Shown: positions 1-10,935, numbered from the stretch's first letter. The stretch: 64,000 nt of DNA from an uncultured Pseudomonadota bacterium (GCA_903889445.1 CAISXF010000005.1:1-64000), one strand, 5' to 3'. The notes: generated from the sequence alone by a model not told the origin. Numbers and translations: made by a program.

Positions 1-1151
1 GCCACAGCGGGTAATTCTTTGCCTTCTAAGAATTCTAAAAACGCGCCACCGCCCGTGGACATATAAGAAATTTGATCGTTAATGCCATATTTATCAATCG
101 CCGCCAACGTATCGCCGCCGCCTGCAATCGAAAATGCGTCGCTGCCCGCAATCGCATAAGCGATCGTTTGTGTGCCGTGCGCGAATTGTTCAATTTCAAA
201 CACACCGACTGGGCCATTCCAGACAATCGTTTGGGCAGATTTTAATAAGTGGGCGTAATGCGCGGCAGTTTCGGGCCCGATGTCTAAAATTAAATCGTCG
301 GCTTCAATGTGGGCAACGTATTTAATCGTGGCTTCAGCAGTTTCAGAAAATTCTTTCGCACACACCACGTCGGTTGGAATTGGAATTTCCGTTCCAGCGG
401 CTTTGGCATCGGCGATAAGTTGTTTTGCTTCGTCGATTAAATCCGCTTCGTACAACGATTTTCCGACTGAAAAACCTGCCGCAGCGATAAATGTATTCGC
501 AATGCCGCCGCCGACAATCAGTTGATCAACTTTTTCAGAAAGCGATTTTAACACGGTTAATTTTGTCGAAACTTTTGAGCCGCCTACAATTGCAATGACA
601 GGTTTTTCAGGTGTTTCGAGTGCGCGACCTAACGCTTCTAATTCGCTGGCTAGAAGAGGTCCCGCACACGCAATCGGGGCAAATTTTGCGATGGCGTGCG
701 TGGAGGCTTGAGCGCGATGGGCAGTTCCGAACGCATCCATCACAAAAATGTCGCACAATGCCGCCATTTTTTTGCCGAGGTCGTCGTTATTTTTGCCTTC
801 GCCGACGTTGAAACGCACGTTTTCACACAACACGATTTCGCCCGCGTTGATTTCAATGCCTTCGAGCCAGTCTTTTTCTAAACGAACAGACTTATTTAAC
901 AATGTCGCTAAATGTTCCGCGACGGGCTGCAACGAGTATTCGGGATTGTATTCGCCTTCGGTGGGACGACCAATGTGTGACATCAACATCACCGCTGCGC
1001 CTGCGTTTAAGGCAAATTCAATCGTCGGCAAACTCGCTTGAATTCGCGCATCGCTGGTGACTTTGCCATTTTTGACGGGAACATTTAAATCTTCGCGAAT
1101 CAACACACGTTTTCCAGCTAATTCTAAATCGACCATGCGTAAAATCGTCAT
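1..1151 (-). CDS. pgk: phosphoglycerate kinase, 3' end cut by window edge
   Basis: Cytosolic glycolytic enzyme that interconverts 1,3-bisphosphoglycerate + ADP and 3-phosphoglycerate + ATP. Read on the minus strand from ATG at 1151, the protein starts [21 protein letters not shown] and continues with the family landmarks [53 protein letters not shown] and [13 protein letters not shown]. The reading frame is open to base 1 with about 383 codons. Bacterial Pgk is about 387-395 residues, so only the last few residues are missing. The thioredoxin-fold gene stops 3 bases upstream of this ATG, so the two are probably co-transcribed. Identity is certain; only the C-terminus is unseen. Confidence 0.97.
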   Translation of the reverse strand, partial: MTILRMVDLELAGKRVLIREDLNVPVKNGKVTSDARIQASLPTIEFALNAGAAVMLMSHIGRPTEGEYNPEYSLQPVAEHLATLLNKSVRLEKDWLEGIEINAGEIVLCENVRFNVGEGKNNDDLGKKMAALCDIFVMDAFGTAHRAQASTHAIAKFAPIACAGPLLASELEALGRALETPEKPVIAIVGGSKVSTKLTVLKSLSEKVDQLIVGGGIANTFIAAAGFSVGKSLYEADLIDEAKQLIADAKAAGTEIPIPTDVVCAKEFSETAEATIKYVAHIEADDLILDIGPETAAHYAHLLKSAQTIVWNGPVGVFEIEQFAHGTQTIAYAIAGSDAFSIAGGGDTLAAIDKYGINDQISYMSTGGGAFLEFLEGKELPAV

Positions 1152-1154
1152 TGC

Positions 1155-1715
1155 TTATGCTCCTTCTTTCCATTTGATTGAACAGCCGATACTGCTTAAT
1201 TGCTCTTTCGGGCCGTGACTGGTTTCAGCCACGAGTTTCATGGCTTCAAACAAATCGCGCGGCGTATTATTGGGTGTAATTTCACGACGACTCGAATCCA
1301 AGCGTCCGCGATATTGCAATTCAAAATCGGCGTTGTAACCAAAAAAGTCCGGCGTACAAATCGCGCCATAATTTTTCGCCACTTCTTGTGTTTCGTCTAA
1401 TAAATACGGAAAACTGAAATTCAATTCGTCAGACCACAGTTTCATATTTTCAAACGAATCATCTGGATAATTTACAAAGTCATTTGGCATAATAGCAACG
1501 CTGTTAATACCAAGGGCTTTGAGTTCATTGGTATCACGGACAATGCGCTCTTTCACAGCTTTAACGTACGGGCAGTGATTGCAAATAAACATCACCAATA
1601 ACCCTTTTTCACCCATGCAATCTTTCAGTGTCCACGTTTTACCATCAACACCTAATAACTGAAAATCCACTGCAGGTTTACCAAAATCACAAATTGGCGT
1701 TTCTAACGTCACCAT
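1155..1715 (-). CDS. thioredoxin-family protein
   Basis: Predicted 186-residue cytosolic protein with a thioredoxin/AhpC-TSA-like fold. After an N-terminal segment typical of peroxiredoxin-like proteins (FGKPAVDFQLLGVDGKTW) comes LLVMFICNHCPYVKAVKERI, which carries a CxxC (CNHC) redox motif at the usual place after the first beta-strand. No signal peptide or membrane segment is visible. Proteins of this type are usually annotated thioredoxin family or redoxin; the natural partner is unknown. It ends 3 bases before the pgk start, so it is likely the first gene of a two-gene unit. The fold call is firm, the specific function is not. Confidence 0.85.
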   Translation of the reverse strand: MVTLETPICDFGKPAVDFQLLGVDGKTWTLKDCMGEKGLLVMFICNHCPYVKAVKERIVRDTNELKALGINSVAIMPNDFVNYPDDSFENMKLWSDELNFSFPYLLDETQEVAKNYGAICTPDFFGYNADFELQYRGRLDSSRREITPNNTPRDLFEAMKLVAETSHGPKEQLSSIGCSIKWKEGA

Positions 1716-2005
1716 TTTTTAAACCTCATTAATCTTTAGAATTAGTTTTAGAAAAGGAATGGTGTGATTATATCGCAAATCGCATTTCAAAGGATTGCAA
1801 TCACAGGTTTAACCAGTCTAAATATTTTCACTTTATTCATGTAAGCGACTGACAAACGCATTTAGGAAACCGAGGCAGCAAGAAATGAAGATAGTGCTTT
1901 GCTTATAGTTGAATTCGCCTATTCCTTTTACACATTTCTTACGCAATGTTAGACTTATCCACATAATTTACGCCATTTTTTCACTTTATTTTTAATCAAA
2001 CCTGC

Positions 2006-2887
2006 ATGGATAATTTCGATTCCACTAAAAATAGTTTAGTTAGTGTTCACAACTTAACGTTTTCGCGTGGCGAAAAGAAAATTTTTGATGATATTTCGCT
2101 CGAATTTGAACGGGGCAAAATCACCGCAATTATGGGACCTAGCGGCACTGGTAAAACTACGCTGTTAAAATTGATTGGCGGACAACTTTTCCCCGAACAC
2201 GGTAATGTTATGGTGAATGGACGCAACGTACATCATTTGAAACGCGACGAACTTTATACGTTACGAAAAAGAATGGGAATGTTGTTTCAGAGTGGCGCGT
2301 TGCTGACCGATATGACGGTTTACAACAATGTGGCGTTTCCGTTGCGCGAACACACAAAATTGCCCGAATCGATGATTCGTTCGTTGGTGTTAATGAAATT
2401 AGAAGCCGTTGGTTTGCGCGGCGCACGCGATTTAATGCCGAATGAATTATCAGGCGGAATGGCGCGGCGCGTGGCGTTAGCACGGGCGATTGCGCTGGAT
2501 CCGATGATGATTTTGTACGACGAACCTTTTACCGGACAAGATCCGATTTCAATGGGTGCATTGGTCTTGTTAATTAAATCGTTAAATTCCACGTTGGGTT
2601 TGACTAGCATTATTGTTTCTCACGATGTTCACGAAACGTCAGCGATTGCCGATTACATTTATGTGCTGGCTGACGGTAAAATAGTCGGACAAGGCACGCC
2701 GCAAGAAATCCAACAATCGTCATCCGAATGGGTTCAACAATTTATGAAGGGGGCCGCAGATGGTCCCGTCCATTTTCACTATCCGGCAAAAGAATATATG
2801 GATGATTTGTTACACAGCGAAAAACCGTTATTTTCCCGCATTCGGCTTTCCGACGAGCGGTCTGAAAAACGTAAACGGTATTCATAA
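2006..2887 (+). CDS. mlaF: phospholipid ABC transporter ATP-binding protein MlaF
   Basis: ATPase of the Mla system, which moves phospholipids between the inner and outer membranes. The 293-residue protein has Walker [11 protein letters not shown]-loop LFQSGALL, signature [14 protein letters not shown] and Walker [13 protein letters not shown] followed by the switch His in IIVSHDVHE. It is about 20 residues longer than the E. coli protein, with a basic C-terminal tail. The start ATG has no clear Shine-Dalgarno sequence. Its stop overlaps the mlaE start by one base (TAATG). It heads a compact run mlaF-mlaE-mlaD-mlaB-murA. The 290-bp gap upstream separates it from the divergent thioredoxin gene and must hold its promoter; I see no convincing -35/-10 pair. 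Confidence 0.95.
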   Translation: MDNFDSTKNSLVSVHNLTFSRGEKKIFDDISLEFERGKITAIMGPSGTGKTTLLKLIGGQLFPEHGNVMVNGRNVHHLKRDELYTLRKRMGMLFQSGALLTDMTVYNNVAFPLREHTKLPESMIRSLVLMKLEAVGLRGARDLMPNELSGGMARRVALARAIALDPMMILYDEPFTGQDPISMGALVLLIKSLNSTLGLTSIIVSHDVHETSAIADYIYVLADGKIVGQGTPQEIQQSSSEWVQQFMKGAADGPVHFHYPAKEYMDDLLHSEKPLFSRIRLSDERSEKRKRYS

Positions 2888-3666
2888 TGGAGTTTTTTCG
2901 TTATTTAGGCGCAAGCACTCGCGCTGGTTTTACAAAATTAGGACGCGCTAGTTATTTTCTGATTGAAATTCTTTCAGGGCTTGGCAGCGTTATCGTGCGT
3001 CCGCGTTTATTGTTGAAACAATTGCATTCCGTTGGCGTGCTGTCATTTTTGATTATCGTTATTTCAGGCTTATTCGTTGGCATGGTTTTGGGCTTGCAAG
3101 GTTTCTATATTTTGTCACGCTTCGGCGCAGAAGAAACATTGGGTGTCATGGTTGCCGCCTCGTTAGTGCGCGAACTCGGTCCCGTGGTTGCCGCGTTATT
3201 ATTTGCTGGGCGTGCCGGTTCGGCGTTAACGGCTGAAATTGGTTTGATGAAAGCGACTGAACAATTGTCCGGCATGGAAATGATGGCGATTGACCCCATC
3301 AAACGCATTATTTCGCCACGCTTTTTAGCCGGTTTTTTATCAATGCCATTACTTGCCGCGTTATTTAGTGCCGTCGGGATTATTGGCGGACAACTGGTCG
3401 GCTCAGGATTATTGGGCGTTGATGACGGCGCGTATTGGTCGCAAATGCAAGCAACGCTCGATTTTAAACATGACATTATCAATGGCGTAGTTAAAAGCGT
3501 GGTATTTGGATTTGTCACCTCGTGGATTGCGTTGTTTGAAGGTTACGACGCGATTCCCACCGCCGAAGGCGTAAGTCGCGCCACCACGCGAACTGTCGTC
3601 AATTCGGCATTTAGTATTTTAGGATTAGATTTTATTTTGACCGCGCTTATGTTTGGAGAACATTGA
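2887..3666 (+). CDS. mlaE: lipid ABC transporter permease MlaE
   Basis: Inner-membrane permease of the Mla phospholipid transporter, 259 residues as is usual for the family. Five to six hydrophobic segments are visible. The family stretch [20 protein letters not shown] is followed by [20 protein letters not shown], the conserved MlaE core. The start codon shares a base with the mlaF stop, implying translational coupling. It would pair with MlaF (ATPase), MlaD (MCE ring) and MlaB (STAS regulator) from the same operon. Confidence 0.96.
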   Translation: MEFFRYLGASTRAGFTKLGRASYFLIEILSGLGSVIVRPRLLLKQLHSVGVLSFLIIVISGLFVGMVLGLQGFYILSRFGAEETLGVMVAASLVRELGPVVAALLFAGRAGSALTAEIGLMKATEQLSGMEMMAIDPIKRIISPRFLAGFLSMPLLAALFSAVGIIGGQLVGSGLLGVDDGAYWSQMQATLDFKHDIINGVVKSVVFGFVTSWIALFEGYDAIPTAEGVSRATTRTVVNSAFSILGLDFILTALMFGEH

Positions 3667-3669
3667 TTT

Positions 3670-4170
3670 ATGCCGCACACCCATACGCAAGACACGTTAG
3701 TCGGGCTATTTGTCGCCACTGGAATTGCCAGTTTATTTTTTCTTGGTTTACAAGTGAGTAATTTAAGTTCGCTTTCGCACGGTGACACTTATGAAATCAC
3801 CGCACGCTTTTCAAATTCGGGCGGCTTAAAAGTGAAATCGTCCGTTTCGGCGGCGGGCGTGAAAATTGGCAGCGTGAAAGCCATTACTTTCGACCCGAAA
3901 ACGTATGAATCCGTTGTCAAAATGGATATTGATGCTCAATATAAAACGTTACCCGACGACAGTTCAGCAAGCGTTTACACTGCTGGATTATTGGGTGAGC
4001 AATATGTAAGTTTAGATGGCGGCGGTTCAAGTGAATTTTTGAAAAACGGCAGCAAAATCGAAATCACAAATTCCGCGTTGGTTTTAGAAAAAGCCTTGGG
4101 GCAATTCTTATTTAAATCCGCCGAAGAAAAGAAAGCTACGCCAGTTGACGATAAAAAAGGTAAAAAATGA
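3670..4170 (+). CDS. mlaD: MCE-domain substrate-binding protein MlaD
   Basis: Periplasmic, inner-membrane-anchored MCE protein that forms the hexameric lipid channel on MlaE. The 166-residue protein has one N-terminal transmembrane helix (about residues 10-30) and one MCE domain with the typical FSNSGGLKVKSSVSAAGVKI stretch, then the AGLLGEQYVSLDGG signature. The C-terminus is Lys-rich and low complexity. It begins three bases after mlaE, and its last codons overlap the mlaB start (ATGA). In most gammaproteobacteria mlaC sits directly after mlaD; here there is no room for it. Confidence 0.95.
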   Translation: MPHTHTQDTLVGLFVATGIASLFFLGLQVSNLSSLSHGDTYEITARFSNSGGLKVKSSVSAAGVKIGSVKAITFDPKTYESVVKMDIDAQYKTLPDDSSASVYTAGLLGEQYVSLDGGGSSEFLKNGSKIEITNSALVLEKALGQFLFKSAEEKKATPVDDKKGKK

Positions 4171-4490
4171 GCGGTAAATTAAACATCGTTTTCAAAGACA
4201 ACGGACAATGGCTGCTTCACGGTGAACTTACTTTTGCCAGCATTCACGGTAAATTGGTCGAATCACCGCCCTTTTTGCGGGGCAGTAAAGATATTATTTT
4301 AGATCTCGCACACGTCACCAATACAGACAGCGCGGGACTTGCGTTGATGATTGAGTGGATAAAAATTACGCGCCACCAACGCGCTCAACTGCATTTTAAA
4401 AACGTGCCAAAACAATTGCTCAATTTAGCTAAACTCAGCGGGTTGGATAAAACCCATTATTTTTCACTCAAATTAAATAAAACGACCTAA
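4167..4490 (+). CDS. mlaB: STAS-domain protein MlaB
   Basis: Small cytosolic STAS-domain subunit that binds MlaF and stabilises the Mla complex. At 107 residues it has the right size, and it carries the STAS core DLAHVTNTDSAGLALMIEWI in which the Asp-Ser-Ala-Gly turn is at the expected place. It overlaps mlaD by four bases and lies three bases before murA, as in the common mla-murA arrangement except that mlaC and the BolA-like gene (ibaG) are absent. Assignment rests on the STAS core plus operon position. Confidence 0.88.
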   Translation: MSGKLNIVFKDNGQWLLHGELTFASIHGKLVESPPFLRGSKDIILDLAHVTNTDSAGLALMIEWIKITRHQRAQLHFKNVPKQLLNLAKLSGLDKTHYFSLKLNKTT

Positions 4491-5759
<1,269 letters not shown>

Positions 5760-5769
5760 GGCGGCGACG

Positions 5770-6399
5770 ATGATTACCATTGCAGTTTCAAAAGGGCGAA
5801 TTTACGAAGAAGCCTTGCCGTTGTTGGCAAAAATGGGTATTTCACCGATTGATGACCCCGAAACCAGTCGAAAATTGATTTTGCCGACGACGCGCGACGA
5901 TGTTCAACTCGTGATTATTCGCGCCACCGATGTGCCAACCTTTGTGGAATATGGCGCGGCAGATATGGGTATTGCTGGCAAAGATGTTTTAATCGAACAC
6001 GGAGCCGAAAATTTATATGAACCATTGGATTTAAACATTGCCCGTTGTAAATTGATGACGGCGGCTCACAAAGATGCGCCTGCGATTTCGGGACGGGTTC
6101 GCGTGGCGACAAAATACGTCACGATTGCTCAACAGTATTTTGCGAGTTTGGGCGTTCAAGCCGAAATTATTAAACTTTATGGTTCGATGGAACTTGCGCC
6201 GCTCGTGGGTTTGGCGGATTGCATTGTGGATTTAGTCGATACGGGCAACACGTTACGCGCCAATAATTTAGAGCCTCGCGAGTTAATCATGAATATCAGT
6301 TCGCGTTTGGTCGTGAATAAAGCCTCGATGAAAATGAAAAATGCGGTGATTGCGGATTTGTTGGCACAATTTGAGCAGGTTTTGGCTGAACAAAAATAA
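5770..6399 (+). CDS. hisG: ATP phosphoribosyltransferase, short form
   Basis: First enzyme of histidine biosynthesis: joins ATP and PRPP to give phosphoribosyl-ATP. I start it at ATG 5770 ([19 protein letters not shown]); an upstream in-frame ATG at 5728 would lie inside murA. At 209 residues it is the short HisG form, which in known systems needs the HisZ regulatory subunit; hisZ is not in the window. The PRPP-binding stretch [15 protein letters not shown] is present. It is the last gene before a strong bidirectional hairpin. hisD, normally next to it, lies 40 kb away. Confidence 0.96.
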   Translation: MITIAVSKGRIYEEALPLLAKMGISPIDDPETSRKLILPTTRDDVQLVIIRATDVPTFVEYGAADMGIAGKDVLIEHGAENLYEPLDLNIARCKLMTAAHKDAPAISGRVRVATKYVTIAQQYFASLGVQAEIIKLYGSMELAPLVGLADCIVDLVDTGNTLRANNLEPRELIMNISSRLVVNKASMKMKNAVIADLLAQFEQVLAEQK

Positions 6400-6420
6400 G
6401 ACAACGGCGATAAGTTTTTC

Positions 6421-6462
6421 AAAAAAACCACCGCTGATTTGCAAATCAGCGGTGGTTTTTTT
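6421..6462. terminator. perfect 21-bp inverted repeat, bidirectional terminator
   Basis: Two 21-base arms (6421-6441 and 6442-6462) are exact reverse complements with no spacer. The GC core CCACCGCTGATTTG is flanked by A7 on one side and T7 on the other, so a rho-independent terminator forms on both strands. It lies between hisG (plus) and the DUF1566 gene (minus), which converge here. Confidence 0.93.
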
Positions 6463-6497
6463 ATTGCCAAAAATTTAAAGTCGTGGACTTTAAGCGG

Positions 6498-7187
6498 CTA
6501 TTGATTCGTTTTATCGCTACGCACCAACCGAACACTAAAGTTGCCGTTCTTACCGTAGAAGTTTGAATAGCCGTCGCTGAAATTGACAACCCACGCACCG
6601 CTACGATTGTAATCATAAGGCGAGGACGACCAAAAATAGTCGCTTGGTGTATTTGGAAAATAGGTTGTGTCAATAGCTGGGGTATTCCCGTTTTTCACAA
6701 TACCTAATAATTCATCTATCGTTGGCATCCTCCAGTCATTTGCACCGCATAAACCTTGTGAATTTACATCAATTACAAAACAGTCAGCATTTGTTTCGGC
6801 TCCGTAATCGGCTGAATCGGCACTGTAATTTGTGTAAGTTTTTGCCATGTCACGCAAACCGTAGTCAGTCGTTTTCACTTCCCAAATCAAGCCTGTGTTG
6901 TTGTCTTTAGTACAAGCCCAATCTTTTGCGCCAGAGCCAATTTGTGCGTTATCAGGCAATTCTGAACCGTCGTTAGCGATTTTTGTGTAAGTTGGTTTTT
7001 CAGCCGCTTTTGCTTGATTTTTTTTTGATTCTTGTTTTGGAAAATAAGTTCCGAATATATCTACAAAAAATAAACCCACTAATAATGGGATTGCATATTT
7101 ATCAGGCATACCCCACTCATCCACTGCATAATAAAAAACGATAAAGACGCTCATGATTAGCTCAAAGACTAAACCTAGAAATCTCAT
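6498..7187 (-). CDS. membrane-anchored DUF1566 (Lcl C-terminal domain) protein
   Basis: 229-residue protein of unknown function. Two hydrophobic segments (about residues 3-20 and 33-50) precede a basic linker, then a Lcl_C/DUF1566 domain from about residue 85. Domain landmarks are DNNTGLIWEVKT, CGANDWRMPTIDELLGIV, YFPNTPSDYFWSSSPY and the closing FSVRLVRS. The same domain occurs at the C-terminus of the larger secreted protein at 10958-12856. Such domains are found in surface and secreted proteins of many gammaproteobacteria, without a defined biochemical role. It stands alone, convergent with hisG. Confidence 0.8.
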   Translation of the reverse strand: MRFLGLVFELIMSVFIVFYYAVDEWGMPDKYAIPLLVGLFFVDIFGTYFPKQESKKNQAKAAEKPTYTKIANDGSELPDNAQIGSGAKDWACTKDNNTGLIWEVKTTDYGLRDMAKTYTNYSADSADYGAETNADCFVIDVNSQGLCGANDWRMPTIDELLGIVKNGNTPAIDTTYFPNTPSDYFWSSSPYDYNRSGAWVVNFSDGYSNFYGKNGNFSVRLVRSDKTNQ

Positions 7188-7338
7188 GTTTTAGCTTCTT
7201 TTTCTTTTGCTGTAATTTCTAAATTCTTCGATTTTATTTTTCATGATTTTCTCGTGTTAATTTGCGGCTAATTCTTCGCTGCATCTAATCACAATAACTC
7301 ACTAAAAACAAAGATAAAATTGGCGTATTAAATAAATT

Positions 7339-7366
7339 CATCTTTTAAATCGGCAGCATTAACCGT
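7339..7366 (+). repeat. 28-nt dispersed repeat, copy 1
   Basis: The segment matches 46640-46667 at 24 of 28 positions (shared cores CATCTTT, AAATCG and ATTAACCGT). Read in one frame, both copies give similar peptides (SSFKSAALTVSF here, PSFKSTVLTVEF there), so they may be decayed copies of one coding segment. It lies in the 385-bp gap 7188-7572, which otherwise holds only the hairpin at 7517-7553. Confidence 0.5.
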
Positions 7367-7516
7367 TTCGTTTCTCTTGAATGGTGCGTGATTTACTTTA
7401 TTTTGCTACGCACTGATAGAAAGCGACCTGAATGTTTGGAGTGATTTTAAATCAATTTTTTGGAAAATTGAGACTACCAATTGATACTCAAAACGGTGTA
7501 TTCTTTGTGCAAATAC

Positions 7517-7553
7517 CACTTTAAGTGGCGTGATTTTTAAATCACGCCTTTTT
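7517..7553 (+). terminator. terminator-like hairpin without an upstream plus-strand gene
   Basis: A short palindrome CCACTTTAAGTGG (7517-7529) runs into a 10-bp stem, GGCGTGATTT (7527-7536) and AAATCACGCC (7539-7548), followed by T5. On the plus strand this is a good intrinsic terminator, but no plus-strand gene precedes it. On the minus strand, where the GGDEF-like gene ends at 7573, no T-tract follows. The rest of the 7188-7572 gap shows no ORF. Confidence 0.6.
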
Positions 7554-7572
7554 GTTTACGTTTTCTGAAATC

Positions 7573-7944
7573 TTAACATTCCTGACAGTCGTCTTGCGGA
7601 ACGAAATCTACATGAACATTTACATCCAGTAGCGAATCCTGTTCTTCTGAGTTTAATAATTTCGAGAAATTTTCAACCAGTGAATTCGCGATTTTTTGAG
7701 CGTTATTTAATGTATGAAGATTGTCTAGTAAGACAACAAAACTATGTTCATTTACGTCGTTTATTTGCACTAAGGAATCACTCTCCCGTATTCGTTGCCG
7801 AAAAATTTTGTTAACCTCCATTAACAATTCACGAGTTCTCGCGTGGGTAAGACTATTCTGCAACACTTGGAAATTAAGTGTTAATAGCGCGATACTTTTA
7901 CCTTTTCTCTGCTCTACTTCGAATTTTTGTGTTAATTCAGTCAT
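7573..7944 (-). CDS. degenerate GGDEF-like domain protein
   Basis: Predicted 123-residue protein consisting of one stand-alone GGDEF-type fold. I use ATG at 7944 because AAGGA lies nine bases upstream; the longer frame to 7992 lacks such a site. The order of motifs follows a diguanylate cyclase domain: SIALLTLNFQVLQNSL matches the strand with the metal site, RIRESDSLVQINDVNEHSF matches the region up to the active loop, and VVLLDN follows. The GGDEF signature is replaced by an N-E-H-S-F stretch and the early metal-binding Asp is Asn, so it should not make c-di-GMP. It might bind a nucleotide or partner, or be decaying. Confidence 0.6.
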   Translation of the reverse strand: MTELTQKFEVEQRKGKSIALLTLNFQVLQNSLTHARTRELLMEVNKIFRQRIRESDSLVQINDVNEHSFVVLLDNLHTLNNAQKIANSLVENFSKLLNSEEQDSLLDVNVHVDFVPQDDCQEC

Positions 7945-8059
7945 CGTAATTGTCCTTCTTAAATTTTTAGTAAATATAGTAATAACCACCACAGATAGCA
8001 GAGGTAACGGTTCATTTTATCATTTTGGTAAGAAATATCAGCATTGATTCGTTAGTTAT

Positions 8060-10330
8060 TCAAAAATTCCAATACTTCCCCGCTGTGTTACGCAAACTTT
8101 CGATTTTTACGCCGTCCGAATTTAATTTTACCGTCAACGCGCCATCGTTCGCACTCGTTAAAATCTGCGCGTTAATGGCTTGATAACGCGCCAAAATCTC
8201 TTTGCTCGGATGATGAAATTGATTGCGATAACCTGCGGGAATTAACACGGTTTCAGGTTTGACCGCGTCTAAAAATGCCTGTGTCGAAGACGTTTTACTA
8301 CCATGATGCGGTGCAATTAAAACCGTGGCGCGTAATCGCTGACCCACATTTTCAACCAACCCATTCTCCGCCGTTGCTTCAATATCGCCCGTCAATAAAA
8401 CGCTATTTTTCGCCGTTTCGATTTTCAACACACACGAATTATTATTATTCGCTTCAAAAATTTTCGCGGGCGACAAAATAGTGAACGTCACTTCATCCCA
8501 CGTCCAGGTTTGCCCTGCGTGACAAATTGTCGTTTGATACGGAATAAATTTTTCGGGAACGCTGGTTAGAATTTGTTGCACCGGTAACGTTTGCAAAATC
8601 GATTCCGCGCCACCAATGTGATCATTGTCGCCGTGACTAATCAACAACGTGTCCAGCTGCTTCACGCCTTCATAACGAAAAAACGGCAACACCACATTTT
8701 TACCCATGTCGCCGCCATCTGGAAATTTTGTGCCTGCGTCGTAAAGCAATTGATGATGTTGCGTTTGGACGCTGACCGCCAAACCTTGCCCGACATCTAA
8801 AAGCGTAATGATTGCGTCGCCCTGATTCAACTTCGCTACAACGGGAAACAGCAACGGTAAATTTAAAATCAAACCGAGCCAACGGGCGGGAATTCCACGC
8901 GGCGCAAATAACCACAACAATCCCACGCACGACAAAATTAAGCTAAAAATCGACGGCTGTGGATAATCCATCGACGCATTCGGCAACGTCGCGGCGAATT
9001 CCAGCCCCATCATCAACCACTGTAAAACGTGATTCAACGCGAAAAATAATTTGTCCGCCAACCACGGTGCGACAAAAATCAGTGGAATCAACAACAACGC
9101 AAACGGCACGAGTAATAATTCCACTATCGGCACGGCGACGAAATTCACCAACGGCGAAATCAACGACGCTTGTTGAAAAAAGAACAGCAATAACGGCGAC
9201 AAACCGAGCGACACGGTGAGTTGAATATCCACGCCACTCCAGGCATTCGGCGGCGATTGTAACCGTCCCGCCACGCGATATAAAATCAGCGCAACCGCTA
9301 AAAATGACAACCAAAAACCAATCGACAATAATATCGTCGGGTTGAAAATTAACATTGCCAACAACGCCACGGCAAAACTTTGTAAATGGCTGAGTTGTCG
9401 CTGATAAAAACTCGCTATCGCCACCATGCTCAACATAATCACCGCCCGTTTTGTCGGCACAACGTAACCCGCCAAACTCGCGTAACCAATCGCCGTCAAC
9501 AAACTCGCCAACGCAGCGGCGCGGGGCGGTGAAAAGCGTAAAATGTTCAAGCGTGTCCACAATTTCAACGTCAACCAATAAATCAACCCCGCAACTAACG
9601 CAATGTGTGAACCTGAAATCACGATTAAATGCGTCGTGCCAGTAATCCGAAAAACGTCCCAATTTTCAGGTGTTAAACCGTTGTCGTCGCCAATCGTTAA
9701 CGCCTTCAATAAAGCAACGCTGCTGTTTTCGCCGTAATGTTTTGTTAAATTATCGCCGATGATTTGCCGCCAATGGTCGATATTCAAAAACGAAGCCGAC
9801 GTGATAAAAACGGGCGGAATTTTCGCGTAAACGGTACCCGTTGCGCCGATGTTTTGCGTGAATAACCAACGTTCAAAATCTTGGCTGCCCAGATTAAACG
9901 TGGCGTGCGGACGTTTTAATTTCACTGTGAATGTCCACGTTTCACCCGCGTGTAAAATGGCGGTGGGTTCGTACCACGACAATTTCAGTTTCAGTTTATC
10001 GGGCAATTTTTCAGCCGCTTGCGTGACGGTTGTAACGGTGAATTCAAAATGGGCGCGTTGGGCGTTTTGGTCGGGTAAATTAGAAATTTTTCCCGTTATA
10101 GTCAGCGGAACGCCTTCAAATTTGGGCGATAATCGATCATTTAATTGATAATAACCAAACGCACTCGCCCATAAAAATCCGATTACAAAAAAGAGCGAAT
10201 GCCAATAACGCAACCGTGCCATAATTGCCGCTAACGCGCCTAAAATAAGCAATGCAGAAACGGGTGGCAAGTGGGAAAATTGCTGCAAAACTAAATCGCC
10301 GCCCACAAAGGCTAATGCGCGACCAATCAT
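8060..10330 (-). CDS. comEC: ComEC/Rec2 DNA-uptake channel protein
   Basis: Inner-membrane protein that carries transforming DNA across the cytoplasmic membrane. At 756 residues it has the complete family architecture: two or three N-terminal membrane helices, an N-terminal OB-like (DUF4131) segment, the polytopic competence domain starting around LTKHYGENSSVALLKALTIG and TGTTHLIVISGSHIALVAGL, and a C-terminal metallo-beta-lactamase domain with LLDVGQGLAVSVQTQ and ISHGDNDHIGG plus APHHGSKTSST. It is divergent from the DUF2062 gene that commonly accompanies it. No other competence gene is in the window. Confidence 0.95.
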   Translation of the reverse strand: MIGRALAFVGGDLVLQQFSHLPPVSALLILGALAAIMARLRYWHSLFFVIGFLWASAFGYYQLNDRLSPKFEGVPLTITGKISNLPDQNAQRAHFEFTVTTVTQAAEKLPDKLKLKLSWYEPTAILHAGETWTFTVKLKRPHATFNLGSQDFERWLFTQNIGATGTVYAKIPPVFITSASFLNIDHWRQIIGDNLTKHYGENSSVALLKALTIGDDNGLTPENWDVFRITGTTHLIVISGSHIALVAGLIYWLTLKLWTRLNILRFSPPRAAALASLLTAIGYASLAGYVVPTKRAVIMLSMVAIASFYQRQLSHLQSFAVALLAMLIFNPTILLSIGFWLSFLAVALILYRVAGRLQSPPNAWSGVDIQLTVSLGLSPLLLFFFQQASLISPLVNFVAVPIVELLLVPFALLLIPLIFVAPWLADKLFFALNHVLQWLMMGLEFAATLPNASMDYPQPSIFSLILSCVGLLWLFAPRGIPARWLGLILNLPLLFPVVAKLNQGDAIITLLDVGQGLAVSVQTQHHQLLYDAGTKFPDGGDMGKNVVLPFFRYEGVKQLDTLLISHGDNDHIGGAESILQTLPVQQILTSVPEKFIPYQTTICHAGQTWTWDEVTFTILSPAKIFEANNNNSCVLKIETAKNSVLLTGDIEATAENGLVENVGQRLRATVLIAPHHGSKTSSTQAFLDAVKPETVLIPAGYRNQFHHPSKEILARYQAINAQILTSANDGALTVKLNSDGVKIESLRNTAGKYWNF

Positions 10331-10368
10331 AAAAGAAAAATAATAATAATTATTGAGGAGACAAGAAA

Positions 10369-10935
10369 ATGGCTAAAGAATTGATTGAAAAAATGATGCA
10401 CAGATTTATTCCCGACCCTGAGGTGATTAAACGTCACAAAAGTTTACAGTTTTTAGGCGAAAAGTTACACGACCCCAATTTGTGGCATTTAAATCGGCGG
10501 TCGATTTCGCTGGCATTTGCGGTGGGATTATTTTGCGCGTGGATTCCAACGCCGACGCAAATGGCGATTGCAGCGGCTGGTGCGATTTATTTTCGAGCGA
10601 ATTTACCCGTTTCGGTCGCGCTGGTGTGGGTGACAAATCCGTTGACGATGCCGCCGTTATTTTATTTTGCGTATCAAGTTGGCTTAGATGTGATGAATCA
10701 ACCTGCCGCTGAAGGGAATTTTTCGTTAACGAGCGTATTATCGGGATTGGGTGACGTGTGGCAACCGTTTTTACTGGGTTGTTTGATTATGGGTGTGATT
10801 TCTGCAACCGTTGGTTATTTTGGTATGAAAACTTTTTGGGCGTATCACGTCAAGAAAAAATGGACGCATCGCCACGAAAAAAGTCATAAAAAACAAACTC
10901 ACTCTTTCTTTCATGCGATAGAATGGCGACGTTAA
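10369..10935 (+). CDS. DUF2062 membrane protein
   Basis: 188-residue inner-membrane protein of the DUF2062 family, function unknown. The family pattern HKSLQFLGEKLHDPNLWHLN, then RRSISLAFAVGLFCAWIPTP and LPVSVALVWVTNPLTMPPLF, is fully present, with three hydrophobic segments and a basic, His/Lys-rich C-terminal tail. A GAGGAGAC ribosome site precedes the ATG. In many gammaproteobacteria this gene lies beside comEC, as here, but a shared role is unproven. Confidence 0.9.
   Translation: MAKELIEKMMHRFIPDPEVIKRHKSLQFLGEKLHDPNLWHLNRRSISLAFAVGLFCAWIPTPTQMAIAAAGAIYFRANLPVSVALVWVTNPLTMPPLFYFAYQVGLDVMNQPAAEGNFSLTSVLSGLGDVWQPFLLGCLIMGVISATVGYFGMKTFWAYHVKKKWTHRHEKSHKKQTHSFFHAIEWRR

Noticed and set aside
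1955-1963. DnaA-box consensus TTATCCACA in the thioredoxin-mlaF gap, with further copies near 16174 and 8958
   Set aside because: The three matches are not clustered and two lie inside coding genes, so an origin is not supported.
8943-9662. 239-codon minus-strand frame inside comEC
   Set aside because: It overlaps the well-supported comEC gene in another frame and shows no family motif; it is a shadow of the competence domain.
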